A stretch of DNA of 64,000 nt from Pseudomonas iranensis. GTDB lineage: Bacteria > Pseudomonadota > Gammaproteobacteria > Pseudomonadales > Pseudomonadaceae. The notes below the pieces were generated by a model that made no database searches, was not told the DNA's origin, and saw only the letters and a list, made by a program, of their open reading frames with translations. Of this stretch, positions 53,829 through 63,147 are shown one piece after another. Numbering within the stretch: position 1 is the first letter of the stretch; each line of letters starts with the position of its first letter. The stretch spans positions 744,001-808,000 of the forward strand of contig NZ_CP077092.1 of NCBI RefSeq assembly GCF_014268585.2, written 5' to 3'. Made by a program: the position numbers and the translations under genes.

Positions 53829-56800
53829 ATGGAAAGTAATTCATCCTCCGCTGTTCATTCAAACGCTTTCAACTTCGGTGAGTTTGTTTCCGGAGGCGTT
53901 GATCCCCGCACGGGTATGTACACCTGCGCCTTTTCGTTGGGAAAGCTGCACTCGGCGGATCTCAATGGTCCTGAACTTGCGTTTTCAGTGGCTTTCAATC
54001 CGCTCAACCAGGCAGATGTCGGTTTCGGCATTGGCTGGTCTTTGACCCTGACAAATTACGACTTGCACAGCAAAGTCATGACCTTGTCCAACGGTGAACG
54101 CTATAAGGCTGTCGAGACATCTGCCGGTCTGAAGTTCAATGAAATGAAACTGCAAACCGCGAAGGTATTGGTGACTGGTGCAGGGCGCTATGAAGTTCGA
54201 TACAAGGATGGTCGGCGTGAGTTGCTCAAAGTTCTGGCTGGCAGTCATTTCGCCGTAGCAGAAAAAATAATTGCGGGGAACGGTGTCAGCGTTGCGCTGA
54301 AGCACGAGTTGTTCAACGGGTTTCCCAGGTTGGCCGAAATCAACGATACCAAGCGCTGCCTCTTGCGAGTCACACGCAAGGCAGGCGAGGCGATATTTAC
54401 CCGGCATCCCGACACTGCTTCGAGTTCCAGTTACAAATTGATCCTGAAAAACGCTCGAGTAACGGCAATCGAGCTACCGGTCGGTAAAGGTTGGGACCTG
54501 GAATATGAAGTCATTCATGGGGCCAGCTATTTACACCGCGTCGTCAATCCATTGCGCGGCGTGGAAATCATTCGCTACAAGCGCCATGGTCACCGTTTCG
54601 TAAGTGGCATTGATCGAACACTGCCGTTTGTCATCGCTCACGATATTTACCCGGGGCGCCGCCAACCCAGGCTCTGCAAGACTTACGAGTACTCCGACCA
54701 TAACTTTCTCGGCCAGGGGCTGTCGCCGGCCCGAAACAGCGACGGCGATCCTCTCTATCAGGCGCCCGGCTACTACGTATATACCTCGGATGAGAAGTGG
54801 GTGTTAAAGGGCAAGGTCCACACGCGCATCAAACGCACCTACAACAAGTTTCATCTCCTGATCGCAGAGACGACCACCTGTGGCGACGCGCAGATCGAAA
54901 CTGCCACCGAATATCACTGCTCCGTCACCAAGCCGTTCAATGACCAGGTGGCTCAGTTCCGCATGCCGAAGGTGCATACGGTGACGTACCTTGATCGACG
55001 CACTCAGCAAAAGCGTGTGGAAACCACCGTTACCGAGTTTGATCAGGAAGGCAACTTGCTTAAGCAGGTTGAGCCAAGTGGGGTCACGACTTCGACGGAA
55101 TTTTATCCGGCCAGTGGTGGAGATAATTGCCCGGAAGATCCGTTGGGTTTCTCCAGGTTCCCGAAAAAAAGGACGGTATCTGCTGCCGCGTCGGAGGGTA
55201 CTTCGACTGTCACGTACTATGACTATGCGCTGCATACTGCGCTGGAAGGAGCGGAACTGGCCTCCGTGTTACCGGTCGAGGAGCGATTCTTCGAAGTTGT
55301 GGAAGGTGTTGAGGTATTGCGTTCGATAACCGCACGCAGTTATCTGAACTTGCCCAAGGACCCACTCAAACACGGGGCCACGAAAGAGCAAAGTGTCATC
55401 CTGAATGATAAAAAGACCGTTACTGAATTCTCCTATGAACTTGAGGATGACAGGCTGCGGGTCAAGTCGAGTACACGCGGATTTGACGGCGCATTGCAGA
55501 CCAGTGAAAAAGTGCTTTCGACGCTTACCGGTTTACTGGTGTCGGAAACAGGTGTCGATGGCGAGCGCATCGAACATCAATATGACGCCATCGGCCGCGC
55601 ACTGAGCAAAACGGTCGCTTCCGGCACCCCGTATGCGGCCGCTACCCAGTGGGCGTATCTGGCCGCCAGTGAGCAGCAGCCGGCGACGGTGGTGACCACG
55701 GATCCCGCCGGCGGCGAGCAAAGAGTGGCCTACGATGGCCTGGAGCGGGTGATCACCGTTCAGGAAAAGGATTGCGACCATCCCGACAAGGACGGGTTCA
55801 TCCTGACTCGCGCGCTTTATTCTGCCCTGCATGATTCAGTCGGTCACAAGGTGGAAGTGATCCTGACCGATTGGCATGATGGCAAGCCTTGTCCGGTCAG
55901 TACCCGCTACGAATTCGATTCCTGGGGCCAGGTCAGCAAGACGCTGCATGCCGATGGGCGTATCGAACACAGCGAGGCGGATCCGGTTCTTCGCCAGCAA
56001 ACCAACTGGCTCCAGGGGATGGGCAAGACACTTGCCCTCGTCAATGACTTCGGCAAGCCGCTGAGTGTCGAGAGCTTCAATCTGAAGAACAAGAGCCTCG
56101 GCAAAACCGTTTACACCTATGACGGTTACGGGCGCACAACCAGCCAGACAGATCCTGTCGGCAATATCACGCGATATGAGTACGACGTGTTTGACCGGCT
56201 GATCCGCAGTGTCCTGCCCGACGGCAGTGAGGTTGTGACCGACTACGCCGAGCATAGTGATGAAGGGCTGCCGGTGGCCATTCAGGTCGGTGACAAACTG
56301 TTGGGGCAGCAAACTTACGACGGTTTGGGCCGTTTGATCCAGAGCACCGTGGGCGGACGTCAGTCCGAGGCTGCTTATGAAGCGGGCTTCACTCAGCCAC
56401 AGTGGTACAAGAGTGCTGATGGCAAAAAGACCGAATTCACTTATTTGCGGGAACTGGGCGGTTTGCTGACTGAGCGCAAGGCAGAGGACCTGGTCACAAC
56501 CATGACCTATGACCCCGTCATTGGCAAACCCTTGACCTGTACCGAAAGCGGCAGGAGCCGCAGCTTTGCCTATCACCCTTCCGGGCGCCTGAAATCCGAA
56601 ACGACGACCTTCGGCGCTGTCACGAAAGCAACGTCCAGTACCTGGTCCCTGCAGGGGCGACCGATCAGCCACGTTGATGTGCTCGGTACCGACAACAGAT
56701 CTGAATACGATGAGTTCGGCCGCCTTCTATCCGCCTCGCAAGGCTTGCTGACAACCGAGTTCCACTACAACGCCCGGACGGGGATGCTGGAGTGGACGAA

Positions 56801-58595
56801 AACCGAAGACACCTCGATCAAGCGTCAGATGATTACCCGGTTCGCCTGTGACGATATCGGCCGTGAAACCCGGCGTACATTCGAGATTCAGGGTCAGCCT
56901 GACCAGACCCTCGAATCGACTTACACGCTGGCTGGCAAACTGGCGCAGAAAGTGTCCAGACGTGGCGCTCAACTCTTACGTGATGAACAGTTCACCTACG
57001 ACGTGCGCGGGCGCTTGATTCAGTACGACTGCGCTGGCACCCAAAAGCCCCGTGACCCGTATGGCAAGGAAATTATCCAGCAGACGTTCACCTTCGATGC
57101 GCTGGACAACATTCTTACCGTGCAGACGAAGTTCCCGCTGGGCGTGAATCTGACCACCTTCAGTTATGACAATCCCGATCCGGTACAGCTCAGCGCAGTC
57201 AAACATTCCCATGTCGACTATCCACCGGCAGTGACGCTGGAATACGACGCCAACGGCAGGATGATCAAGGACGACCAGGCGCGAACGCTGGCCTATGACG
57301 CGTTCGGACGTCTCGAACAACTGTCCGGCGCAGGCGGTTCAGTCATTCGTGGCTACCATTACGACGGTTTCGACGATCTGGTTGAGCTGTCGCAACTCGA
57401 CGAGGTTACTACGCAGCGTTACTACTACGCAGGCCGGGTCGCCAATGAGGTGAGTGGTGAAAACTCATCCAGTATCGTGCGTCACGGTGGCGCGCTTGTG
57501 GGGCAACAGCAACTCGGTTTGAACGCCGGCGCGCAACTGTTTGGCACCGATCAACAGCAAAGCGTGCTGGCAACACTGGGCAAGGAACAGCTCGCCGATT
57601 GCGCCTACAGCCCTTATGGGCATCGTTCTGCCGAAGGCGGATTGTTCAGCCTGGCGGGGTTCAACGGCGAGCAACTGGATCCGGTTACCGGGTTGTATCT
57701 GCTGGGCAATGGTTATAGGGCCTATAGCCCGACACTGATGCGTTTTCTTGCCCCTGATAGCATGAGTCCGTTCGGCGCGGGCGGAGTCAATGCCTACAGT
57801 TATTGCCTGGGCGACCCGGTCAATCGGGTTGACCCTACCGGGCATGTCTCCTGGCAATCGATCCTCGGCGTCGGTCTCAGTATTCTCGGGATTGTTGCCA
57901 GCGTGGTGACGATGGGCGCGGCGACTCCATGGGCAGTGGCGGCGTTGGGGCTGGCGGTTGCTTCAGGCTTGGCGGGTATTGCCAGCGAGGTGGTCAATGA
58001 GCTGTCACCGGGTTCTCAAACAGGCGAGATATTGGGCTGGATCAGTTTTGGTCTCGGGCTGGCTTCGCTCGGTGCAGGTATGGCAGCGGGTGCAAAAGCT
58101 GCTGTGAATGCTGGCAGGAAGATGGCTTCAGCGTTTAGCAAGGGGCTCAGTGGCAGGGGGGTGGGCAAAGCGGGAAAACACTTCAAGAAGGGCGGAAAAG
58201 GCGCCAAGGCTGATGCCAAAAAAGCCAACGCGCCAGTGGAAGAAGTGGCAGATCATCCTTGGCAATTAATCAGGCCCGATGCAGAAGACTACCTCTATCC
58301 CACCCACAAGACGATGGCCGACGAATTCTTCGGGCTCGTCGAAAGCGATATGTCCCCCCTCCAGGCAGCCAGGAGGTCCAGGATGTATTACGAGGAGTTC
58401 GGCCCAGCCGGTGATGGAAGAAAAGTAACGCATGTTTTTTTCGCGGCCTCGAAAGGACGTGGGGAGCGTATTTATCTTCTGGAGGACAGTAAACAGAGAG
58501 TTTGCAAAGTCCTGCAGGCGGGTGGCCATTGGTCCGACGGGGAGACCAACGCAATAATGAAATCGGCCAAAAATATTGTTACAACGCGCATATGA
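53829..58595 (+). CDS. RHS/TccC-like polymorphic toxin
   Basis: A 1588-residue protein, start ATG 53829 with AAAAGGAGC upstream. The N-terminus (FGEFVSGGVDPRTGMYTCAF) is that of TccC/RHS proteins. YD repeats run from about 600 to 1250, for example YTYDGYGRTTSQTDPVGN and YEYDVFDRLIRSVLPDG. The RHS core PVTGLYLLGNGYRAYSPTL to NRVDPTGH lies at about 1285-1338, ending in the aspartate motif that releases the C-terminal part. A hydrophobic, glycine-rich section (1341-1415) and a lysine-rich linker follow. The last 115 residues (from DHPWQLIRPDAEDYLYP) are the presumed toxin and match nothing I know. No PAAR, VgrG or Tc A/B genes and no immunity gene are nearby. Confidence 0.88.
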   Translation: MESNSSSAVHSNAFNFGEFVSGGVDPRTGMYTCAFSLGKLHSADLNGPELAFSVAFNPLNQADVGFGIGWSLTLTNYDLHSKVMTLSNGERYKAVETSAGLKFNEMKLQTAKVLVTGAGRYEVRYKDGRRELLKVLAGSHFAVAEKIIAGNGVSVALKHELFNGFPRLAEINDTKRCLLRVTRKAGEAIFTRHPDTASSSSYKLILKNARVTAIELPVGKGWDLEYEVIHGASYLHRVVNPLRGVEIIRYKRHGHRFVSGIDRTLPFVIAHDIYPGRRQPRLCKTYEYSDHNFLGQGLSPARNSDGDPLYQAPGYYVYTSDEKWVLKGKVHTRIKRTYNKFHLLIAETTTCGDAQIETATEYHCSVTKPFNDQVAQFRMPKVHTVTYLDRRTQQKRVETTVTEFDQEGNLLKQVEPSGVTTSTEFYPASGGDNCPEDPLGFSRFPKKRTVSAAASEGTSTVTYYDYALHTALEGAELASVLPVEERFFEVVEGVEVLRSITARSYLNLPKDPLKHGATKEQSVILNDKKTVTEFSYELEDDRLRVKSSTRGFDGALQTSEKVLSTLTGLLVSETGVDGERIEHQYDAIGRALSKTVASGTPYAAATQWAYLAASEQQPATVVTTDPAGGEQRVAYDGLERVITVQEKDCDHPDKDGFILTRALYSALHDSVGHKVEVILTDWHDGKPCPVSTRYEFDSWGQVSKTLHADGRIEHSEADPVLRQQTNWLQGMGKTLALVNDFGKPLSVESFNLKNKSLGKTVYTYDGYGRTTSQTDPVGNITRYEYDVFDRLIRSVLPDGSEVVTDYAEHSDEGLPVAIQVGDKLLGQQTYDGLGRLIQSTVGGRQSEAAYEAGFTQPQWYKSADGKKTEFTYLRELGGLLTERKAEDLVTTMTYDPVIGKPLTCTESGRSRSFAYHPSGRLKSETTTFGAVTKATSSTWSLQGRPISHVDVLGTDNRSEYDEFGRLLSASQGLLTTEFHYNARTGMLEWTKTEDTSIKRQMITRFACDDIGRETRRTFEIQGQPDQTLESTYTLAGKLAQKVSRRGAQLLRDEQFTYDVRGRLIQYDCAGTQKPRDPYGKEIIQQTFTFDALDNILTVQTKFPLGVNLTTFSYDNPDPVQLSAVKHSHVDYPPAVTLEYDANGRMIKDDQARTLAYDAFGRLEQLSGAGGSVIRGYHYDGFDDLVELSQLDEVTTQRYYYAGRVANEVSGENSSSIVRHGGALVGQQQLGLNAGAQLFGTDQQQSVLATLGKEQLADCAYSPYGHRSAEGGLFSLAGFNGEQLDPVTGLYLLGNGYRAYSPTLMRFLAPDSMSPFGAGGVNAYSYCLGDPVNRVDPTGHVSWQSILGVGLSILGIVASVVTMGAATPWAVAALGLAVASGLAGIASEVVNELSPGSQTGEILGWISFGLGLASLGAGMAAGAKAAVNAGRKMASAFSKGLSGRGVGKAGKHFKKGGKGAKADAKKANAPVEEVADHPWQLIRPDAEDYLYPTHKTMADEFFGLVESDMSPLQAARRSRMYYEEFGPAGDGRKVTHVFFAASKGRGERIYLLEDSKQRVCKVLQAGGHWSDGETNAIMKSAKNIVTTRI

Positions 58596-58633
58596 GCACT
58601 CTGAATACTTTGCTTGCCCTTTTATCGGTGTGA
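58592..58633 (+). other. Micro reading frame in ATGA overlap with the RHS stop
   Basis: ATG at 58592 overlaps the RHS stop TGA and reads MSTLNTLLALLSV before TGA, 13 codons in all. Its end passes into the 3' end of queG on the other strand. Immunity genes often start in this way after toxin genes, so it may be the trace of a lost one. As such a short frame can arise by chance, confidence is low. Confidence 0.2.
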
Positions 58634-59695
58634 AAGTCTGGAGTGCTGTTCAAGCGCCCACTCCACATGTTCTTTAACCAACTCCGACGGATAATCCCGT
58701 CGCGCCTTCAACGCTTCCAGCACCGGAATCGTTGAAGGCGCATTGCCCAGGCCCACCGCCAGATTACGTAACCAGCGCTCATACCCGGCACGTCGCAACG
58801 GCGAGCCTTCGGTGCTGCTCAAGAACTTTTCCTCATCCCACATGAACAGCTCTGCCAATTCAGCATTGTCGAGGTTGTGCCGGGGCGTGAAATCACTTTC
58901 TCCGGTCGGTCGGGCGAAACGGTTCCACGGGCAAACGATCTGGCAGTCATCGCAGCCGAATACCCGATTGCCAATCAACGGTCGCAACTCTTCCGGGATC
59001 GCGGTTTTCAGTTCGATGGTCAGGTAGGAAATGCAGCGTCGGGCGTCCAGCACGTACGGGCCGACAAAAGCGTTGGTCGGGCAGATATCCAGACACGCGG
59101 TGCAGCGCCCGCAATGTTCGGTGCTGTGCGGCTCGTCCACCGGCAGCGGCAGATCGACGAATAGCTCGCTGAGGAAGAAATAACTGCCGGCCTTGCGATT
59201 CAGTACAAGGGTGTTTTTGCCGATCCAGCCCAGCCCGGCTTGCTCGGCGATGGCTTTTTCCAGCACTGGCGCACTGTCGACAAAGGCACGAAAACCGAAC
59301 GGGCCGATCTCTGCCTGGATCCTGTCGGCCAATTGTTGAACACGTTTACGGATCAATTTGTGGTAATCGCGGCCCAAGGCATAACGCGACACGTAAGCTT
59401 TCTCCGGCTCAGCCAGGCGTTTGGCCATTTCGGTATCGCCCGGCAAGTAGTCCATGCGCAGGGAAACCACGCGCAACGTGCCCGGCACCAGCTCGTCGGG
59501 GTGCGAGCGTTTGCTGCCATGGGCGCCCATGTAGTCCATTTCGCCGTGATAGCCGGCGTCGAGCCAGCGTTGCAGATGCTGCTCGTGTTCGGCCAGGTCC
59601 AGACCGCTGATGCCGACTTGCTGGAAGCCCAGCTCGCGGCCCCAATCCTTGATCGATTGGGCGAGGGCGGGCAGGTCTGTGGTGATGGCGGACAT
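58622..59695 (-). CDS. queG: Epoxyqueuosine reductase (QueG)
   Basis: A 357-residue enzyme, start ATG 59695, that makes queuosine from epoxyqueuosine in tRNA. The cobalamin-binding N-terminal part is followed by two 4Fe-4S clusters: CGRCTACLDICP near 194-205 and CDDCQIVCPWN near 244-254. The C-terminal HEAT-like part is SPLRRAGYERWLRNLAVGLGN. Its 3' end meets the end of the RHS gene with 26 bases between them, marking the right border of the island. The next gene, nnr, diverges from it by 63 bases. Confidence 0.97.
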   Translation of the reverse strand: MSAITTDLPALAQSIKDWGRELGFQQVGISGLDLAEHEQHLQRWLDAGYHGEMDYMGAHGSKRSHPDELVPGTLRVVSLRMDYLPGDTEMAKRLAEPEKAYVSRYALGRDYHKLIRKRVQQLADRIQAEIGPFGFRAFVDSAPVLEKAIAEQAGLGWIGKNTLVLNRKAGSYFFLSELFVDLPLPVDEPHSTEHCGRCTACLDICPTNAFVGPYVLDARRCISYLTIELKTAIPEELRPLIGNRVFGCDDCQIVCPWNRFARPTGESDFTPRHNLDNAELAELFMWDEEKFLSSTEGSPLRRAGYERWLRNLAVGLGNAPSTIPVLEALKARRDYPSELVKEHVEWALEQHSRLSHR

Positions 59696-59758
59696 GAGGC
59701 GAGAGAAACCGGAGCTGAGGTGCGTATAATTCTGCCAGACATCGGAGCCCGAAGACGC

Positions 59759-61258
59759 ATGCCGCAGACGAAAGATGAATTACCCGACGCGCTGTACCGC
59801 GCCGCGCAGGTGCGCGAACTCGACGCGCGGCTGATCGCCGCCGGCACGCCGGGCTTCGAATTGATGCAGCGCGCCGCCCGCGCGACGTGGCGCGCACTGG
59901 TGCGCAAGTGGCCGGCAGCGAACGAACTGACGGTGCTCGCCGGGCACGGCAACAACGCCGGCGACGGTTATCTGGTGGCCGGGTTGGCGCTGCGGGCCGG
60001 TTGGACGGTGCGCGTTCTCGCCGTCGGCGATCCGCAACGTTTGCAGGGCGACGCCGCACTGGCCCATGCCGAATCGGTGGCTGCTGGTGTTGTGGTGCAA
60101 GGCTGGCAGGCGCAGAGCGAGCTGCGCGGTTTCGTCCTCGATGCCTTGCTCGGCACAGGCCTGAGCGGCGAAGTGCGTGAGCCCTATGCATCGGCGATCA
60201 AGGCGATCAACGCCTGCGGCTTGCCGGTAGCGGCGGTCGATATTCCGTCAGGGCTATGTGCCGATACCGGGCGTGAACTGGGCGTCGCGGTCCGCGCCGA
60301 TCTAACGGTGACATTCATTGCTATGAAGATCGGGTTGTTGACCGGCGACGCGGCGGATCATATCGGCGAACTGGTGTTCAACGACTTGCAAGCCACCGAC
60401 GAAATTTTCAGTGACATTCCCGTCTGCGCTCAGCGCCTGAGCGCCGCTAATCTCCCAGCACTTGCGCCGCGAGCGCCGACCTCGCACAAGGGGCGCTTTG
60501 GTCATGTGTTGCTGATCGGCGGCGATCACGGGTTCGGTGGAGCGATTCTGCTCAGCACGGAAATGGCCTTGCGCGGCGGCGCGGGCATGGTTTCGCTGGC
60601 GACTCGCCCAGAGCATGTGCCGGCGGCGCTGACTCGGGTGCCGGAGGCGATGGCGCTCGGCACCTCGTCAGCCAATCAACTGATGGGGCTGCTGGAAAAG
60701 GTTTCGGTATTGGTGGTCGGGCCGGGCCTCGGTCAGGCCAGTTGGGGCCGTGCCCTGTTGTCGGCTGCCGCCAATGCTGCATTGCCGCAAGTGTGGGACG
60801 CTGACGCGTTGAACCTGCTGGCCAGCGATTTTGTCCAGTTGCCCAAGGATTGCGTGATCACCCCGCATCCGGGTGAAGCGGCGCGCTTGCTTGGCATCAG
60901 TACCGCCGAAGTGCAGGCCGATCGCCCGGCCGCTGCTCTGGCGTTGAGCAAGAAGTATTCAGCGGTTGTGGTTCTGAAAGGTGCCGGCAGTCTGATCGCC
61001 CATCCAGACGGGCGTCTGGCCCTCTGTCATCAGGGCCATCCGGCGATGGCCACGGGCGGGCTCGGCGATGTGCTGGCCGGTCTGACCGGCGCCTTGCTGG
61101 CCCAAGGCATGGGCGCGATCGATGCGGCATGCCTGGCCGTCTGGCTGCACGCCAACGCCGGCATGCTACAAGGCAAATTCGGCCGTGGGCTGGCGGCCAG
61201 TGATCTGATTCCAGCCATTCGTCAGTTGTTGGAGGAGCAAGCACCGTGTCTGAAGTAA
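59759..61258 (+). CDS. nnr: Bifunctional NAD(P)H-hydrate epimerase/dehydratase
   Basis: A 499-residue fusion that repairs damaged NADH and NADPH. ATG 59759 gives MPQTKDELPDALY; the frame is open far upstream into queG, which is chance. The YjeF-N epimerase domain (about 1-215) has GHGNNAGDGYLVA near 62 and AVDIPSGL near 158. The C-terminal kinase-like dehydratase has VVGPGLGQ near 320, TPHPGEAARLL near 365, and ATGGLGDVLAGLTGAL near 430. tsaE starts inside its end, with a 13-base overlap. Confidence 0.96.
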   Translation: MPQTKDELPDALYRAAQVRELDARLIAAGTPGFELMQRAARATWRALVRKWPAANELTVLAGHGNNAGDGYLVAGLALRAGWTVRVLAVGDPQRLQGDAALAHAESVAAGVVVQGWQAQSELRGFVLDALLGTGLSGEVREPYASAIKAINACGLPVAAVDIPSGLCADTGRELGVAVRADLTVTFIAMKIGLLTGDAADHIGELVFNDLQATDEIFSDIPVCAQRLSAANLPALAPRAPTSHKGRFGHVLLIGGDHGFGGAILLSTEMALRGGAGMVSLATRPEHVPAALTRVPEAMALGTSSANQLMGLLEKVSVLVVGPGLGQASWGRALLSAAANAALPQVWDADALNLLASDFVQLPKDCVITPHPGEAARLLGISTAEVQADRPAAALALSKKYSAVVVLKGAGSLIAHPDGRLALCHQGHPAMATGGLGDVLAGLTGALLAQGMGAIDAACLAVWLHANAGMLQGKFGRGLAASDLIPAIRQLLEEQAPCLK

Positions 61259-61716
61259 CCCTGTACCTGGCCGATGAACAGGCGATGAGCGACTTTGGCG
61301 CACGAATCGCTCGCGTCACCCAGGGCCACGGCCTGATTTTTCTCGAAGGCAACCTGGGCATGGGCAAAACCACTCTGTCGCGGGGCATCATTCGCGGTTT
61401 GGGGCATGTTGGCGCGGTAAAAAGTCCGACCTTCACTTTGGTCGAGCCCTACGAGATCGGTGACATTCGTGCCTTCCACTTCGACCTGTATCGCCTGGTC
61501 GATCCCGAGGAGCTGGAGTTTCTCGGCATCCGTGACTACTTCGAAGACGATGCCCTGTGCCTGATCGAGTGGCCCGATAAAGGTGCAGGCTTTTTGCCAA
61601 AGCCCGACCTGACCATTACCATTGGCCCGCAAGACAGCGGGCGTTCGCTGAAAATTTTAGCCCAGGGCTCGCGTGGCGAGGCCTGGTGTGCCGCTTTGGC
61701 ATTGGAATCCAATTAA
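61246..61716 (+). CDS. tsaE: tRNA threonylcarbamoyladenosine ATPase (TsaE)
   Basis: A 156-residue P-loop ATPase. GTG 61246 has GGAGGAG nine bases upstream. Walker A is FLEGNLGMGKTTLSRG near 33-48, followed by KSPTFTLVEPYE. It works with TsaB and TsaD in making t6A37 of tRNA. Position between nnr and amiB is the standard gammaproteobacterial order. Confidence 0.96.
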   Translation: MSEVTLYLADEQAMSDFGARIARVTQGHGLIFLEGNLGMGKTTLSRGIIRGLGHVGAVKSPTFTLVEPYEIGDIRAFHFDLYRLVDPEELEFLGIRDYFEDDALCLIEWPDKGAGFLPKPDLTITIGPQDSGRSLKILAQGSRGEAWCAALALESN

Positions 61717-63147
61717 ATGATGGGGTTTGGTATGCGCTTTCGCGCGTTGGTGGCTGCCGCTGGACTGATGTTGATGGCAGTAACCGTCAACGCTGTGGCC
61801 GATTCAAAGGTCAACAGCGTGCGCCTGTGGCGGGCGCCGGACAACACGCGACTGGTCTTTGACCTCAGCGGCCCGGTGCAGCACAGCGTTTTCACCCTGA
61901 CGGCCCCGGACCGGCTGGTGATCGACATCAACGGCGCCACCCTCGGCGCGCCGTTGAACGTGCAGACCGCGAACACGCCGATCACTGCGATGCGCTCGGC
62001 CCAGCGCACACCGACCGACCTGCGCGTGGTCATCGACCTGAAAAAAGCCGTCACTCCGAAAAGCTTCTCGCTGGCGCCGAACGCGCAATATGGCAACCGT
62101 CTGGTGGTCGATCTGTTCGACAACCCGGCCGATGCCGCGCCGCCGCCAGCCCCGACGCCATCGGTGGCAACCGTGCCGGCAGTGCCGGTGACCCCGACCG
62201 AACCGGCGATCAAGCTGCCGCCAGCCCCGGCCGGCAAACGCGACATTATCGTGGTTATCGACGCCGGCCACGGTGGCGAAGACCCGGGCGCGTCCGGCTC
62301 GCGCGGCCAGCGTGAAAAAGACGTGGTACTGCAGATCGCTCGCGAGCTGCAGCGTCAGGTCAACGGCATGAAAGGCTTCCGCGCCGAGCTGACCCGTACC
62401 GGCGACTACTTCATTCCATTGCGCGGGCGTACCGAAATCGCGCGCAAGAAGGGCGCCGACCTGTTCGTCTCGATCCACGCCGACGCCGCGCCGTCCGCAG
62501 CCGCGTTCGGTGCTTCGGTGTTCGCCCTCTCTGATCGTGGCGCTACGTCCGAGACCGCCCGTTGGCTGGCCGACAGTGAAAACCGTTCCGACCTGATCGG
62601 CGGTGCCGGCAACGTCAGTCTCGATGACAAGGACCGCATGCTCGCCGGGGTGTTGCTCGACCTGTCGATGACCGCGTCGCTGACCTCCAGCCTCAACGTC
62701 GGCCAGAAGGTCTTGACCAACATTGGCCGCGTTACGCCGCTGCACAAACAACGTGTAGAACAAGCCGGGTTCATGGTGCTGAAGTCGCCGGACATTCCGT
62801 CGATCCTGGTCGAAACCGGCTTCATCTCCAACGCCAACGAAGCGAACAAACTGTCCGCATCCAGCCACCAGCAAGCGTTGGCCCGTTCGATCAGCAGCGG
62901 CGTGCGCCAGTTCTTCCAGCAGAATCCGCCACCGGGCACCTACATCGCCTGGCTGCGTGATTCCGGCAAGATCGTCCAAGGCCCGCGTGACCACCGTGTC
63001 GGCCCGGGGGAAACCCTGGCGATGATCGGCGTGCGCTATCAGGTTTCGCCGGCCACCCTGCGCGCCGCCAACAACCTGAAAAGCGATGAGCTGAAAGTCG
63101 GTCAGCATCTGACCATTCCCGGCACCGAACTGGCGTCGAAAGAATGA
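61717..63147 (+). CDS. amiB: N-acetylmuramoyl-L-alanine amidase AmiB
   Basis: A 476-residue periplasmic enzyme. ATG 61717 follows the tsaE stop with no gap; 61720 or 61732 ([14 protein letters not shown]) are possible starts. A signal peptide ends near residue 28. An AMIN domain (about 30-130) is followed by a proline-rich linker, then the zinc amidase at about 180-400: [27 protein letters not shown] and [10 protein letters not shown] LysM domain ends the protein ([16 protein letters not shown]). It cuts septal peptidoglycan for daughter-cell separation. mutL overlaps its stop. Confidence 0.97.
   Translation: MMGFGMRFRALVAAAGLMLMAVTVNAVADSKVNSVRLWRAPDNTRLVFDLSGPVQHSVFTLTAPDRLVIDINGATLGAPLNVQTANTPITAMRSAQRTPTDLRVVIDLKKAVTPKSFSLAPNAQYGNRLVVDLFDNPADAAPPPAPTPSVATVPAVPVTPTEPAIKLPPAPAGKRDIIVVIDAGHGGEDPGASGSRGQREKDVVLQIARELQRQVNGMKGFRAELTRTGDYFIPLRGRTEIARKKGADLFVSIHADAAPSAAAFGASVFALSDRGATSETARWLADSENRSDLIGGAGNVSLDDKDRMLAGVLLDLSMTASLTSSLNVGQKVLTNIGRVTPLHKQRVEQAGFMVLKSPDIPSILVETGFISNANEANKLSASSHQQALARSISSGVRQFFQQNPPPGTYIAWLRDSGKIVQGPRDHRVGPGETLAMIGVRYQVSPATLRAANNLKSDELKVGQHLTIPGTELASKE

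Noticed and set aside
59240..59758. N-terminal extension of nnr by 173 codons
   Set aside because: It runs antisense through queG; the known nnr N-terminus starts at 59759.
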